Below, one piece after another: positions 24,592 through 34,196 of a stretch of DNA of 64,000 nucleotides. Location of the stretch: contig CAYNEM010000001.1 of the NCBI GenBank assembly GCA_964396265.1, positions 62,001 through 126,000 of the forward strand, given 5' to 3'. The position numbers and the translations under genes were made by a program. The stretch is from EA-27 sp964396265. GTDB lineage: Archaea; Thermoplasmatota; Thermoplasmata; RBG-16-68-12; EA-27. Position 1 is the stretch's first letter. Each line of letters opens with the position of its first letter. The notes under the pieces were generated by a model. The model was given only the letters and a program-made list of their open reading frames with translations. It was not told the origin of the DNA and made no database searches.

Positions 24592-26004
24592 TCACGCGAT
24601 CCGGAGGTGCTTCTTGACGAGGTCGCGGATCCCGAGGACCGGTTCCATCTTGCCGCTGAAGTGCTCGAGTTCCTTTCCGAACTTCTCCTCGATTTCCTCG
24701 ACGGCGTGCCGCGCGCGCCCCGCGAGCTGCTCGACGTCCGCGGAGGACGCGACCGCCAGGTACAAGTTGGGGCCGCGCTCGATCAGGATCTTGTAGTCCC
24801 CGAATTCGAGCTTGTTGAGATTGCGGTCCCCGCCGTACCGGAAGGAATCTTTGACGAAGTCCTGCACGACCGTGAACATGGAGCCGAGCACGTCCTTGTC
24901 CTTGTCGTCCACGGATTTCATGCTCCGCCCCAGGTGGTAGAGCAGAACGCCGCTCGTGTGGATCACGAAGACCTCCTCGATCGAGGGGCGCCTCGAACGC
25001 CGGAGGCCGTAGGCGGTGAGCGGCACGAGCGCGAGCGCGACCGCGGGCAGCCAGACGTACCACGTCGAGGGCGGGTCGGCCGGTGGCGGGAGGATGACCC
25101 CGACCGCTTCGATCGAGACGCTGTCGCTCCTCGGAGGTAAGCGGACGCCAGCCGAGTCGGTGAAGTCCAAACGGGCGACCGTGTTCAGATAGCGGCTGGG
25201 CGAGGCGCTGACCGACACGGCTACGGAGAACGCATGGGCCCCGTTCCCCAGCCGGTTCGCGAAGGCCCACGAGGTGCCGTTCCTGGTCCCGCCGAGCACC
25301 GTCGCGGTGTCGGCCTCGTAGGAAAGGCCTGTCGGCAGGGTCATGTTGACCCAAGCGCCGACGGGGATGCCGGCTCCCGTGTTGTTAAGGAAGATTGTGA
25401 ACGTCACGATTTCTCCGGGGTTGACCTGGACCCGATCCGCACCGAGCTCTAGGGCGAAATACGGTTCGAAGCGCAGGCCGTACGTCTGGTATGCGAAGTC
25501 CTGCGCGACGAGAGTCCAGCCCGCACCGAGGTCTCGTTTTGCGACCCCGGGGACCACGTCCGTCCCGGAGTGCGTCCAGTCGTAGCCGTCCCCCACGGAC
25601 TGGCTGTTCCGCGCGACAATCCAGTACGGCGTCCCCTGGGAAAGCGGCAGGGATGGCGTCAGTGGAAACAGCCGCCAGCCGGTCCCCGAGTACGTCTGCG
25701 AGGACCAGGCAAGGATCGTCCCGCTCGGGGATCCGGCCGCGTCGGACTGAATCGTCACGTTCAACGGGTCCGACTGGGGAGGATCGTTGAACACGAAGAG
25801 GCTCACCCGCAGGAGGAGGATGGACTCCCACGGCGTGAAGGACTGTGCGGCACTCCGCACGTTGTTGACGGAATAGGTGCCCCCAGAGGTGTTGAGGTTC
25901 TGGTTGAACGTCAGCTCTCCGTAGGCTGCAGCAGGCTGCGCCGGGGCCTGCAGGAGGAGGATTGCCACGAGGAGGAGGAGAAGCCCTCCTCGCCGAGGGT
26001 TCAC
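24592..26004 (-). CDS. Membrane protein with extracellular beta domains and a cytoplasmic sensor-like domain
   Basis: 470 aa from a GTG at 26004. A signal sequence or anchor (GGLLLLLVAILLLQA) is followed by an extracellular region: residues about 35-190 with FNQNLNTSGGTYSVNNVRSA, then about 200-315 a DUF11/CARDB-like beta sandwich (RVQVNPGEIVTFTIFLNNTG). One helix near 320-340 crosses the membrane. The cytoplasmic end, IEEVFVIHTSGVLLYHLGRS to KKHLRIA, resembles longin- or roadblock-like sensor domains. It may be a signal-transducing surface receptor. A TATA-like AATAATAG is 28 nt upstream. Confidence 0.7.
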   Translation of the reverse strand: MNPRRGGLLLLLVAILLLQAPAQPAAAYGELTFNQNLNTSGGTYSVNNVRSAAQSFTPWESILLLRVSLFVFNDPPQSDPLNVTIQSDAAGSPSGTILAWSSQTYSGTGWRLFPLTPSLPLSQGTPYWIVARNSQSVGDGYDWTHSGTDVVPGVAKRDLGAGWTLVAQDFAYQTYGLRFEPYFALELGADRVQVNPGEIVTFTIFLNNTGAGIPVGAWVNMTLPTGLSYEADTATVLGGTRNGTSWAFANRLGNGAHAFSVAVSVSASPSRYLNTVARLDFTDSAGVRLPPRSDSVSIEAVGVILPPPADPPSTWYVWLPAVALALVPLTAYGLRRSRRPSIEEVFVIHTSGVLLYHLGRSMKSVDDKDKDVLGSMFTVVQDFVKDSFRYGGDRNLNKLEFGDYKILIERGPNLYLAVASSADVEQLAGRARHAVEEIEEKFGKELEHFSGKMEPVLGIRDLVKKHLRIA

Positions 26005-26147
26005 AAATTTCGAGGGCCCGCTCCGCCCTATTATTCCTTCCCCCTCGTTATCACCCGCGCAAGCGAGTGGCCCGGTGACACTTACGCGGGGGCGTTCCCA
26101 GGGCCGCGGGAACGTATATGAAGGGGCCCCCCGTAGGCGGGGATTCC

Positions 26148-28895
26148 GTGCAGAATCTGGGCCTCGACCCCCGTGTCGTGGACGCTGCGACGAGGCTCGG
26201 CATCGAGGAGCTGACGCCCCCTCAGCTCCGGGCAATCCCGCCCATCCTCGCGGGGAACCACGTGCTCCTCGTCGCCCCCACGGGGATTGGCAAGACGGAG
26301 GCGGCCGTGCTCCCGATCCTCCACCACCTCGTCCGTGAGGACCCCAAGCGGATCGCGGCCCTGTACATCACGCCCCTCCGCGCCCTCAACCGCGACATGT
26401 TGCGGCGCCTGACGATGTTCGCGGAGCGCCTCGGGCTCGAGATCGCCGTGCGCCACGGGGACACGCTGCCGAAGGAGCGCGAGCGTCTCACCCGCAAGCC
26501 CCCCCAACTCCTCATCACGACGCCCGAGACCCTCCAGATCTTGTTCACGGGGCAGACCCTCCGATCGCAGCTCGCGAACGTGCGGTGGGTGGTGGTCGAT
26601 GAGATCCACGAGCTCGCGAACGACGACCGGGGCTCGCAGCTGGCGGTGGGACTGGAGCGCCTGGTGGCGTTGACGGGGCGCGAGTTCCAGCGCATCGGCC
26701 TCAGCGCGACGGTCGGGTCGCCGGACGAGGTGGCCGCGTTCCTCGGCGGCGTCGGGCGGCGGGTAGAGGTCGTGAACGTCCCCATCCCCAAAGGCATCCG
26801 AATCGCGGTCGAGTGGCCCGAGCCCGCTCCGGAGGACGACGACCTCGCGGACGCGCTCCACCTGACCAAGGAGCATGCCCACGCCCTGCGGAGGTGCCGG
26901 GAGCATATCCTCGCCCACCGGTCCACGCTGTTCTTCACGAACACGCGGGACAACGCGGAGTTCCTGTCGTCCCGTCTTCGGACATGGTCCGAGGACCCTC
27001 CGATCGGGGTCCACCACGGCTCCCTGTCCCGAGACGTCCGGATCCAGATGGAGGACGACTTCAAGGCCGAGCGCCTGAAAGCTCTCGTCTGCACATCGTC
27101 CCTCGAACTAGGGATCGACATCGGCACCACGGACTTCGTGCTCCAGTACGACAGCCCGCGCGAGGTCACGCGCCTCGTACAGCGGATCGGCCGCTCGGGT
27201 CACGGCGTCGGTGAGATCAGCGACGGGGCGATCGTGTCCATCCGCGAGGACGACTTCGCGGAGTCGGCGGTGATCGCGCGCCGCGCGTTGGCGGGAGAGC
27301 TCGAGCCCCTCGCGGTCCGCGAGGACAACTTCTCCGTGCTCGCGAACCAGTTGGCGGCGATGGCGATGTCCGCGGACAGCGTCGACGCCCACGAGGCGTA
27401 CGACCTCGTCCGTCGCTCCCACCCGTTCCGGAACCTGAAAAGGGTGGACTTCGACGCCCTGGTGAACCAGCTCGCCGACCTCCGCATCATGTGGGTGCGC
27501 GAGGGCCGCCTCGGCCGCTCCCGCGGCACGATGACGTACTTCTTCGAGAACATCTCGATGATCCCGGACGTCCGGACGTACCGCGTCGTCGACATCTCCT
27601 CGCGTCGGGCGATCGGAACGCTCGACGAGTGGTTCGTCGCGGAGAACGCCAAGCTCGGCGCGTCGTTCGTGATGCGCGGTTCCGCGTGGCGGTTCGTCGA
27701 GTTCCGGGACAACGGAGAGATCCTCGTGGAGCCCGTCCGCGAGCTCGGGGACATTCCCTCCTGGGTCGGCGAGGAGATCCCGGTCCCCTATGCGGTCGCG
27801 CACGAGGTCGGCGTCCTGCGGCGGACCCTCGCGCTCGAGGGCTACCCGGCCAACGAGCACGGCATCGAGCGCTTCCGGCGGTACATCACGAGCGCCAAGG
27901 ACCTGCCGGTCCCCACGGACGAACTCGTCACGGTCGAATCGACCAAGGACGCGATCGTAATCAACGCGTGCTTCGGCACGCGGGTGAACGAGACCCTCGG
28001 TCAGCTCGTCTCCGCGTTGCTCGGCGCGCGTCTCGGGGAGTCCGTCGGGATGAGCACGGACCCGTACCGCATCATCCTCCAGGTCCCGCGCGCGGTGGAC
28101 GCGAAGCACATCGTGGCCCTCTTGCGTCCGGACGACCCCGCCGCCCTCGAGCCCCTCCTCCGCCTCGTCCTCAAGAACTCCTCGTTCCTCCGCTGGGCGT
28201 TCGTCCACGTCGCGAAGAAGTTCGGCGCGATCCGGAGGGACGTGGACTGGGAGTCCGTGAACCTCGGGCGACTCCTGAAGGCGTTCGAGAACACGCCGCT
28301 CTTCGAGGAGGTGCTGGGCCGCGTGTTCTGGGAGCGCATGGACCTCCCGCGCACCGCGGACGTGCTTCAGCGGATCCACGACGGGAGCATCCGCGTGCAC
28401 GTCGGTCGGCTGTCGCCGATCGGGAAGGTCGGACTCGAGCGCGGGCGTCACCTCGTCGTGCCGTCGAAGGCGGACCACGCGACGCTCCTCGCCCTGAAGA
28501 ACCGCATCGAGGGAGAGGCGATCCTGCTCCTCTGCATGAGCTGCCGCGCCGCCAGCCGATCGCGCGTGAGAGACCTGCCTGCGAAGACCGCGTGCCCTGT
28601 GTGCGACGCGCGCATGGTCGCGATCCTCCGACCGTACGAGCGCGGGAAGGCTCGACTGTTGGCGGCAGAGCACCTGTCCAGAGAAGAGCGCGCGGAGCTC
28701 AAGCGTCTGTACACGAGCGCGAGCCTCGTGAGCGCACATGGTAGGAAGGCCGTGGTCGCGCTCGTCGCGCGCGGGGTCGGCCCGGACACCGCCGCCAGGA
28801 TCCTGAGAAATCTGCACGAGACCGAGGACGACTTCCTGCGCGACCTATTGGCGGCGGAGGTCAACTACGCTCGGACGAGGCGGTTCTGGGACTAG
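26148..28895 (+). CDS. Lhr-type ATP-dependent superfamily 2 helicase
   Basis: 915 aa from a GTG at 26148. Motif Q-like LTPPQLRAIPPILAGNHVLL, Walker A APTGIGKTEA, Walker B DEIHE, motif III LSATVG and motif VI QRIGRSGHGVGE are in order. The length and C-terminal extension match Lhr-core/aLhr helicases, used in DNA repair and recombination. A four-Cys cluster, CMSCRAASRS and CPVCDARM, adds a zinc-binding element near the end. A TATA-like CGTATATGA at 26112-26120 favours GTG 26148 over ATG 26118. The 3' end overlaps the convergent HTH gene by 35 bases. Confidence 0.93.
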   Translation: MQNLGLDPRVVDAATRLGIEELTPPQLRAIPPILAGNHVLLVAPTGIGKTEAAVLPILHHLVREDPKRIAALYITPLRALNRDMLRRLTMFAERLGLEIAVRHGDTLPKERERLTRKPPQLLITTPETLQILFTGQTLRSQLANVRWVVVDEIHELANDDRGSQLAVGLERLVALTGREFQRIGLSATVGSPDEVAAFLGGVGRRVEVVNVPIPKGIRIAVEWPEPAPEDDDLADALHLTKEHAHALRRCREHILAHRSTLFFTNTRDNAEFLSSRLRTWSEDPPIGVHHGSLSRDVRIQMEDDFKAERLKALVCTSSLELGIDIGTTDFVLQYDSPREVTRLVQRIGRSGHGVGEISDGAIVSIREDDFAESAVIARRALAGELEPLAVREDNFSVLANQLAAMAMSADSVDAHEAYDLVRRSHPFRNLKRVDFDALVNQLADLRIMWVREGRLGRSRGTMTYFFENISMIPDVRTYRVVDISSRRAIGTLDEWFVAENAKLGASFVMRGSAWRFVEFRDNGEILVEPVRELGDIPSWVGEEIPVPYAVAHEVGVLRRTLALEGYPANEHGIERFRRYITSAKDLPVPTDELVTVESTKDAIVINACFGTRVNETLGQLVSALLGARLGESVGMSTDPYRIILQVPRAVDAKHIVALLRPDDPAALEPLLRLVLKNSSFLRWAFVHVAKKFGAIRRDVDWESVNLGRLLKAFENTPLFEEVLGRVFWERMDLPRTADVLQRIHDGSIRVHVGRLSPIGKVGLERGRHLVVPSKADHATLLALKNRIEGEAILLLCMSCRAASRSRVRDLPAKTACPVCDARMVAILRPYERGKARLLAAEHLSREERAELKRLYTSASLVSAHGRKAVVALVARGVGPDTAARILRNLHETEDDFLRDLLAAEVNYARTRRFWD

Positions 28896-29262
28896 GTCGG
28901 CCGCGCGAGGCGCGGCGGAGGGACGACAGATTCCGCGCGAACTGCATGCGGACCGCTCTCAGAAGGTCGTCCTGCGGGCGGAGGCGGTACAGGTACGCGA
29001 GGCGGTTCTTGGCGGTGACGATTGCCCTCCTCTCCAGGAGTCCACGTCGCACGAGGAGCGCGATGTTCCCGCGCACGGAGCGCTCGCTCTTGTGAATGCG
29101 CTCCACGATTTCACGGACGGAAAGGTGTCGCGAGGAACGGACGAGGAGATCGACGATCGCTGTTGCGGTCCGGGGCAGGCCGAGGGCTTTGCTCAGCCCC
29201 TTCGCGAACCACCGCCCGCGAACTGCACCCACGCGGGGGGAAAGGGCGCCCGCGTATTTCAA
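28861..29262 (-). CDS. TrmB/MarR-like winged-helix regulator
   Basis: 133 aa as the longest form, starting TTG 29262; a GTG at 29232 is the alternative. KALGLPRTATAIVDLLVRSS, SVREIVERIHKSERSVRGNI and ALLVRRGLLERRAI form a winged helix with recognition helix KSERSVRGNI. The basic C-terminal third is not assigned. Its last 35 bases overlap the end of the Lhr gene tail-to-tail. The ligand and target are unknown. Confidence 0.65.
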   Translation of the reverse strand: MKYAGALSPRVGAVRGRWFAKGLSKALGLPRTATAIVDLLVRSSRHLSVREIVERIHKSERSVRGNIALLVRRGLLERRAIVTAKNRLAYLYRLRPQDDLLRAVRMQFARNLSSLRRASRGRPSPRTASSERS

Positions 29263-29364
29263 TCGTTCGACGTGAGGCGCACGTATGCAAATCCATTTTC
29301 AGAAGTCGCGACAAAACCCTAAAGAGAGGTGGACGCCATCGGCTGCCGGTAGGCGGGGCGGAAG

Positions 29365-31068
29365 TTGGCCGGTTACGACGCGCGTGGCGTGAAGATCGTA
29401 CTGACCGCGCCCCGCGGCGAGATGTCCTCGTACAGCGGCGACCCGTTCGCCGCGTTCATCGCGGTCTTCCCCGAAAAAGTGATCCCGCGGCCGTTGCTCC
29501 GCCCGGAATGGTTCGCCCCTCGCGACAACCACGACGGCAGCGCGTCGTTCGTGCCGTACGGCCTTCGGAAGATCGAGAGCCTCTTGCTCGAGGCAGGGTT
29601 CCCGCGCGAGGATGTGGTGTGCTGCCACCCGGACAACCTGGAACGGTTCGTCGGCCCGGACACGAAGATCGTCGGCATCACGAGCATGGACCCCATGGGC
29701 CTCGCGTACGTGTCGGTCACGTACAGCAGCATGATCGCGGTTCCTGGGGAGACCGCGGACGCGGTCGAGTTCCGCCGGGTCATGGAGAACCCCGTGTTCC
29801 AAGAGTATGAACCGATCGTCGTGCTCGGCGGCGCGGGCGCCTGGCAGGTCCGCCACGCGGGGATGACGGACACGTGGGGCATCGACGTGCTCGTGCACGG
29901 GGAGGGCGAGCTCACGGTCGTCGACCTCTTCCGCCGCCTCCTCGCGGGCGAGAAGGTCGAGAGGGAGGTCCACGGGTCCAAGGTCCCAATCGACTTCATC
30001 CCCTCGATCCGGAACGCGGCCTCGTACGGCGTCGTGGAGATCACGCGCGGATGCGGACGCGGGTGCCAGTTCTGTTCTCCGACGAACCGCCGCCGCCACT
30101 CGCTGCCCCTCCAGCACATCATGAAGGAGGTCGCCGTGAACATCGCGGCAGGGTCCAACGAGATCTTCTGCGCGACCGAGGACCTCTTCTTGTACGAGTG
30201 CGGCCCGAGGTTCGAGCCGAATCCTGCGGCGCTCGAGAAACTGTTCACGACGATCGCGCGGCACCCCGGCGTGGACTTCATCCACCTCAGCCACATCGCG
30301 ATCGCGCCCGTCGCATTCGACCCCACCGCCGTCGAACGCATCACGCCGGTCCTCATCGAAAAGACGCGATACACCCCCGAGTTCCGGCGGAACTACAAGG
30401 AGCCGTTCGTCACCGCGCTGTTCGGCATGGAGTCCGGCTCGATCCGAATCATGAAGAAGTACATGCGCGGGAAGATCTGGCCGTACCCGATCGAGCAGTA
30501 TCACGAGGTCAACGTGCAGGGCGTCGGCATCCTGAACGACAACCACTGGAAGCCGATGGCGACGCTCATCACGGGCTGGCCCGACGAGACACCGGACGAC
30601 ACTGTCCAGACCCTCGAGCTCCTCGACAAACTGAAGGGGAGCGACCTATTCCTCGTGCCGCTGCTGTTCATCCCGCTCGAGGACACGAAGCTGCGCAACG
30701 AGAGGCGCGTGAGTACGGAGCAGTTGACGCCGGAGCAGTGGGACGTGTTCGCGACGTCGTGGCGGCACAACATCGACGTGTGGGACCCGCGGAAGCAGCC
30801 GCTCTTCACGTTCGCGGCCCTCTTCGCGTACTACGCGTACTTCCGTTGGAAGCACGGGAAGAAGGTGTTCGCGCCGATCATGAAGATCGCGGGGTTCCCG
30901 ACGTTTGCGACGCTGCCGCCGAAGTTCCCCGTCAAGGCGGACGGAGGCATCGACCCTCGGTACTGCAAGGAGGACGAGCCCATCGCGCGGCGATCGATCG
31001 CCACGCTCCCCCTGCTCCAAGACCTGTCCGCCGCCCCTTCAGAGGCCGCGGCGCCGCCGTCGCGCTAG
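29365..31068 (+). CDS. Radical SAM protein with B12-binding-like N-terminus
   Basis: 567 aa. The [4Fe-4S] motif is EITRGCGRGCQFCSPTNRRR (CxxxCxxC). The N-terminal 210 residues look like the Rossmann part of B12-binding radical SAM enzymes (TKIVGITSMDPMGL and PIVVLGGAGAWQ), but the cobalamin-binding His motif DxHxxG is not evident. The C-terminal part ends in a region that repeats aromatic FRWKHGKKVF. It probably belongs to the methylthiotransferase/methylase-like group; the substrate is unknown. TTG 29365 or GTG 29389 may start the protein. The stop overlaps the convergent coiled-coil gene by four bases. Confidence 0.82.
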   Translation: MAGYDARGVKIVLTAPRGEMSSYSGDPFAAFIAVFPEKVIPRPLLRPEWFAPRDNHDGSASFVPYGLRKIESLLLEAGFPREDVVCCHPDNLERFVGPDTKIVGITSMDPMGLAYVSVTYSSMIAVPGETADAVEFRRVMENPVFQEYEPIVVLGGAGAWQVRHAGMTDTWGIDVLVHGEGELTVVDLFRRLLAGEKVEREVHGSKVPIDFIPSIRNAASYGVVEITRGCGRGCQFCSPTNRRRHSLPLQHIMKEVAVNIAAGSNEIFCATEDLFLYECGPRFEPNPAALEKLFTTIARHPGVDFIHLSHIAIAPVAFDPTAVERITPVLIEKTRYTPEFRRNYKEPFVTALFGMESGSIRIMKKYMRGKIWPYPIEQYHEVNVQGVGILNDNHWKPMATLITGWPDETPDDTVQTLELLDKLKGSDLFLVPLLFIPLEDTKLRNERRVSTEQLTPEQWDVFATSWRHNIDVWDPRKQPLFTFAALFAYYAYFRWKHGKKVFAPIMKIAGFPTFATLPPKFPVKADGGIDPRYCKEDEPIARRSIATLPLLQDLSAAPSEAAAPPSR

Positions 31069-31940
31069 TCCGTGAACCGCTTAAGCGCTTTCACCGCTCG
31101 CTCGTAGTTCTCGAACGCATCGCTGCGCGTGAAGTCGTCCACTACGTCATACGGCATCCGCGTGAGTGCCGCGTCGACGACGGAAAGCGCCTTCTTCGCG
31201 TTGACAATCTCGGCCTTCAGCGCCGCCAGCCGGCCCTCCTCGTCCCGCACCTTCCCCTCGAGCGAGTTGATCTCGCGTGCGCGCTGGGCCGCATCGGCGA
31301 GCAGGCCCTGTGCGCGAGACTCCCGCGCGCTCGCCGCCGCCGTCGCGCTCTCCATGACCTCGCGGAGCGCGAGCACACGATGAAGCGCGTCCTCGAGCGT
31401 CGCCGCCGCCGGCGCGTCACGGGGCACGTCCGCCCCCTGGGCCCGCGCCTGCTCCCACAGCGCCTCATTCGCATGGACGATCTCCTCCCTCGCCGCCGCG
31501 TAGGCTACCTCATGCCCCTTCTGCAGGGTCTCCAGGTCCTGCCGAGACTGCTCGGCGGCGCCCTCGCGCTTTTCGAGGTCCCGTTCGAGCGTCCGAAGGC
31601 CGTCTTCTCGCGCCACCAGCGCCTCGTGGGCCGCATCGAGCTCCTGACGGCCCGCCGCGAGCGAGGACGACTCCATCGCCGCCGAATCGCGCTCTTTCGC
31701 GAGCCTCCGGGCTTCCTCGTCCAGGGTCCCCGCCCGGGAATCCAGGGTCCGCTGGGCCCCCGCCAGGTCCGCGTCCCTCCCCTCCAGGGTCCGCTCGCGG
31801 GCCTCGAGGTCGAGCTCCCGTCGCCCGATCTCCCGCTCTGCCTCCTCGAGGCGACTCCGGAGGGCCATGACCGCGCGCTGGGCCTGCTCGAACCAGTCGG
31901 GGGGGAGGTCCACCGCCACGACTCCCGTTTCCGGGTTCAC
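31065..31940 (-). CDS. Coiled-coil protein
   Basis: 291 aa from a GTG at 31940. Almost the whole protein from residue 20 to 250 is coiled coil (RSRLEEAEREIGRRELDLEA and related Ala/Arg/Glu heptads). The C-terminus ends FENYERAVKALKRF. No enzymatic domain is visible. It is presumably a structural or tethering protein; its E/R-rich heptads resemble those of the giant coiled-coil protein at 1.7-4.5 kb. The longer frame to 31991 is possible. Confidence 0.65.
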   Translation of the reverse strand: MNPETGVVAVDLPPDWFEQAQRAVMALRSRLEEAEREIGRRELDLEARERTLEGRDADLAGAQRTLDSRAGTLDEEARRLAKERDSAAMESSSLAAGRQELDAAHEALVAREDGLRTLERDLEKREGAAEQSRQDLETLQKGHEVAYAAAREEIVHANEALWEQARAQGADVPRDAPAAATLEDALHRVLALREVMESATAAASARESRAQGLLADAAQRAREINSLEGKVRDEEGRLAALKAEIVNAKKALSVVDAALTRMPYDVVDDFTRSDAFENYERAVKALKRFTD

Positions 31941-32160
31941 GGCCGGCCTCCCAAAAAGGACGGGCCGTGGCAAGACCTGCCCGACCGCCACGGCCGCGTC
32001 AAACCCCTACCCCCTCTCGTAACGAATGAATCGCGAAACAATAGGCGAGCCCATGCTGACCTCGGCCTCTCCCCGCATCTACGAAGCCATGGACGGAGGG
32101 CTCCATAAACGTTTCTCACGCCCCCGGGGTCAGGGTCCCATTCCGAATACGCAGCGCGCA

Positions 32161-32170
32161 ACGTTTATAT
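32161..32170 (+). promoter_or_regulatory. TATA box of the zinc-ribbon/TPR gene
   Basis: ACGTTTATAT centred near 32167 lies about 35 nt upstream of the GTG at 32202, in a 261-base gap. I see no other feature in bases 31941-32160 apart from an AT-richer stretch near 32020-32045. Confidence 0.5.
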
Positions 32171-32201
32171 GGAATTCCCCGGGTAACAAGGGTCGACGGC
32201 C

Positions 32202-33365
32202 GTGCCCGATCCGATCAAGTGCAACGTCTGCGGGGCCAACAACGCCCCCGGCGTGCAGTTCTGCGAATCCTGCGGGGTGGAGATCACCACGACCTCGGCT
32301 CAAGCAGAGCCGGAGATCGACCGGCTCCTCGAGGAACTCGTCGAGATCAAACCAGGCGCGGATGGGGACAAGGAGACCCTCGACATCGACAAGGAGATCG
32401 TGGACGAGCTGCTCGACTCCCTCCTCGTCGAGGAGGAGGGCGGTGACCAGTTCGAGTGCCCCTTATGCGCCACGAAGCTGCCCACGGACGCGAAGAAGTG
32501 CACGAGGTGCGGCGCGACGTTCGTGGCGGTCGAAGGTGGGGAGGGCGCGCAGTTCCCCCCGCCCCCGGACGAGGAGCCCGCCACGGGCCTGCGCGCGACC
32601 CCTGTGACGCGCACACGCGCCTCCGCGAAGGCCCCGGTCTCCGTCGCCGTGACGGAGGAGGAGGTCTCCGGCGTCCGCGCGCGGAGCGGGAAGCTCATCG
32701 ACTTCGTCGTGGTCGGCACGATCGTCGGCCTCGTCGCCGTCTTCGCCGGGTTCCAGATGTGGTCGTGGACGGCCATCTCCCTGAACCCCGCCGGCCTCGG
32801 GGTGTTCCTCGGCGTCGCGATCTGCGGCTTCGCGGTCGGCATCGTCCTCTTCCAGATCTCGACGAGCGCGATCGCGCAGGGAGACCGCTTGGTGAAGAGC
32901 GGACGCTACGAGGATGCGCTGTTCTACTACGAGCGCGCGATCCGCATGGGCTCCAAACCCGCGAGTGCGTGGACGAGCAAGGGGGTCGCCCTCAAGCGCC
33001 TCGGGAAGCTCGACGAGGCGCTCCGATGCCACAACGTCGCGATCAAGATCGACCCTAAGAACGAGATCGCCTGGTGCAACAAGGGAGACATCTACTTCAA
33101 GTCCGGGGCGTTCGAAAAGGCGATCGAGTGCTACGACGCGGCGATCGAGATGCGCCCCAAGTACGCAATCGCGTGGAACAACAAGGGCGCGGCGCTCGCG
33201 CGGATGGAACGGTTCGCGGAAGCGCGGAAGTGCCACGACGAGGCCGTCAAGATCCGCCCGAAGTATGTCGCGGCCTGGCTGAATCGCGGCGAGGTGCTCG
33301 CCCGTCTCGGGTTCCGCGAGGAAGCGGAGCGGTGTCTCGAGCGCGCGAAGTCGCTGGCCGCGTAG
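32202..33365 (+). CDS. Membrane TPR protein with N-terminal zinc ribbons
   Basis: 387 aa. Residues 6-26 are a zinc ribbon (CNVCGANNAPGVQFCESCG) and about 87-106 a second (CPLCATKLPTDAKKCTRCG). Two membrane helices follow at about 168-190 and 200-222. Residues 235-385 hold four or more TPR units (EDALFYYERAIRMGSKPASA, EALRCHNVAIKIDPKNEIAW, KAIECYDAAIEMRPKYAIAW). TPRs bind partner proteins, so this is a membrane-bound scaffold. Start is GTG 32202, with its TATA box at 32161-32170. Its 3' end overlaps the minus-strand rlmE gene by 119 bases. Confidence 0.8.
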   Translation: MPDPIKCNVCGANNAPGVQFCESCGVEITTTSAQAEPEIDRLLEELVEIKPGADGDKETLDIDKEIVDELLDSLLVEEEGGDQFECPLCATKLPTDAKKCTRCGATFVAVEGGEGAQFPPPPDEEPATGLRATPVTRTRASAKAPVSVAVTEEEVSGVRARSGKLIDFVVVGTIVGLVAVFAGFQMWSWTAISLNPAGLGVFLGVAICGFAVGIVLFQISTSAIAQGDRLVKSGRYEDALFYYERAIRMGSKPASAWTSKGVALKRLGKLDEALRCHNVAIKIDPKNEIAWCNKGDIYFKSGAFEKAIECYDAAIEMRPKYAIAWNNKGAALARMERFAEARKCHDEAVKIRPKYVAAWLNRGEVLARLGFREEAERCLERAKSLAA

Positions 33366-33969
33366 ACGACCGCGCCCGGAACCCTTTGCCCACGACGTAG
33401 ATCTCGCGGCTCGCTTTCGTCGAGGCTTCCGGCGTGTGGCCCTGCGCGGTCCGAAAGTGGTCTCCGACCTCGTTCAAGAATTCGCGATAGTCCTCGCCCT
33501 CGAGCACTTTGCACAGGAAGTTGCCGCCCTCGCGGAGCAGGCGTCGGGCGACGCCAAGCGCGAGCCGCCCCAGGGCGACGCTCCGCGCGTGATCGAGCGT
33601 CCGGTTTCCGCTTAGCCTGGGGGCCATGTCGCTGACGACGACGTCGACGGCGTCGAGCTCCCGAGCGAGGGTCTCGAGGAACGTCGGGTCCTCGAGGTCC
33701 GCCCGCCACACGTCCACGCCCGCAATCGGCATCATCCCCACGCGGTCCACCGCCACGACGCGCCCCGCGTCGCCAACCAGCTCGTGCGCGACCTGGGTCC
33801 AGCCGCCGGGGGCGGCCCCGAGGTCTACGACCGTGTCCTCCTCGTAGATCAGGTCGAACCGGGCGTCGGCCTGGATGAGCTTGAACGCCGCCCGCGAACG
33901 GTAACCCTGCGCCTTGGCTGCGCGGTAGAACGGGTCGTGCCTGCGTCGCTTGACCCATGCCTTCCCCAT
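33247..33969 (-). CDS. rlmE: 23S rRNA uridine-2'-O-methyltransferase (RlmE/RrmJ/FtsJ)
   Basis: 240 aa. AKAQGYRSRAAFKLIQAD supplies the first catalytic Lys, DLGAAPGGWTQ is the SAM-binding motif, VVVSDMAPRLSG the catalytic Asp, GGNFLCKVLEGED the second Lys and SREIYVVGKGF the Glu, giving the K-D-K-E tetrad. It methylates a 2'-OH in the 23S rRNA A-loop. Normal RlmE ends after YVVGKGF; here about 40 extra Arg/Ser-rich residues read antisense through the TPR gene, so the stop codon may have eroded. Start ATG 33969 follows an AACCCTTTTGG element. Confidence 0.92.
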   Translation of the reverse strand: MGKAWVKRRRHDPFYRAAKAQGYRSRAAFKLIQADARFDLIYEEDTVVDLGAAPGGWTQVAHELVGDAGRVVAVDRVGMMPIAGVDVWRADLEDPTFLETLARELDAVDVVVSDMAPRLSGNRTLDHARSVALGRLALGVARRLLREGGNFLCKVLEGEDYREFLNEVGDHFRTAQGHTPEASTKASREIYVVGKGFRARSSTRPATSRARDTAPLPRGTRDGRAPRRDSARPRHTSGGS

Positions 33970-34155
33970 GGCGGCCGGAACGGCACCGCCGCCAAAAGGG
34001 TTTGCGCGAGAGAAAGAGATGAGGGCCAGATGCCGAATGCCCTTCGACCGCTCGGCCCTCGAACGATGCATGTGGGCCTGGGGTCATAAGAAGATTTGTA
34101 CACGGTTTTGTGCAACGTCGCGTCAAAGAAATCCTCGCCGCGTTCGTTCTCAGGT

Positions 34156-34173
34156 CGAAGAATGTTATAAATA
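34156..34173 (+). promoter_or_regulatory. BRE/TATA promoter of the amino-acid ABC operon
   Basis: A purine-rich CGAAGAAT followed by GTTATAAATA, centred near 34168 and 29 nt upstream of the ATG at 34197. It is the best consensus TATA box in the window. Confidence 0.65.
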
Positions 34174-34196
34174 GAGACAACGGGTTGCCCGGGACC

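Noticed and set aside
29874..32108. A 744-codon plus-strand frame through the radical SAM and coiled-coil genes
   Set aside because: It overlaps two well-supported genes in other frames and encodes Arg/Pro/His-rich sequence without motifs.
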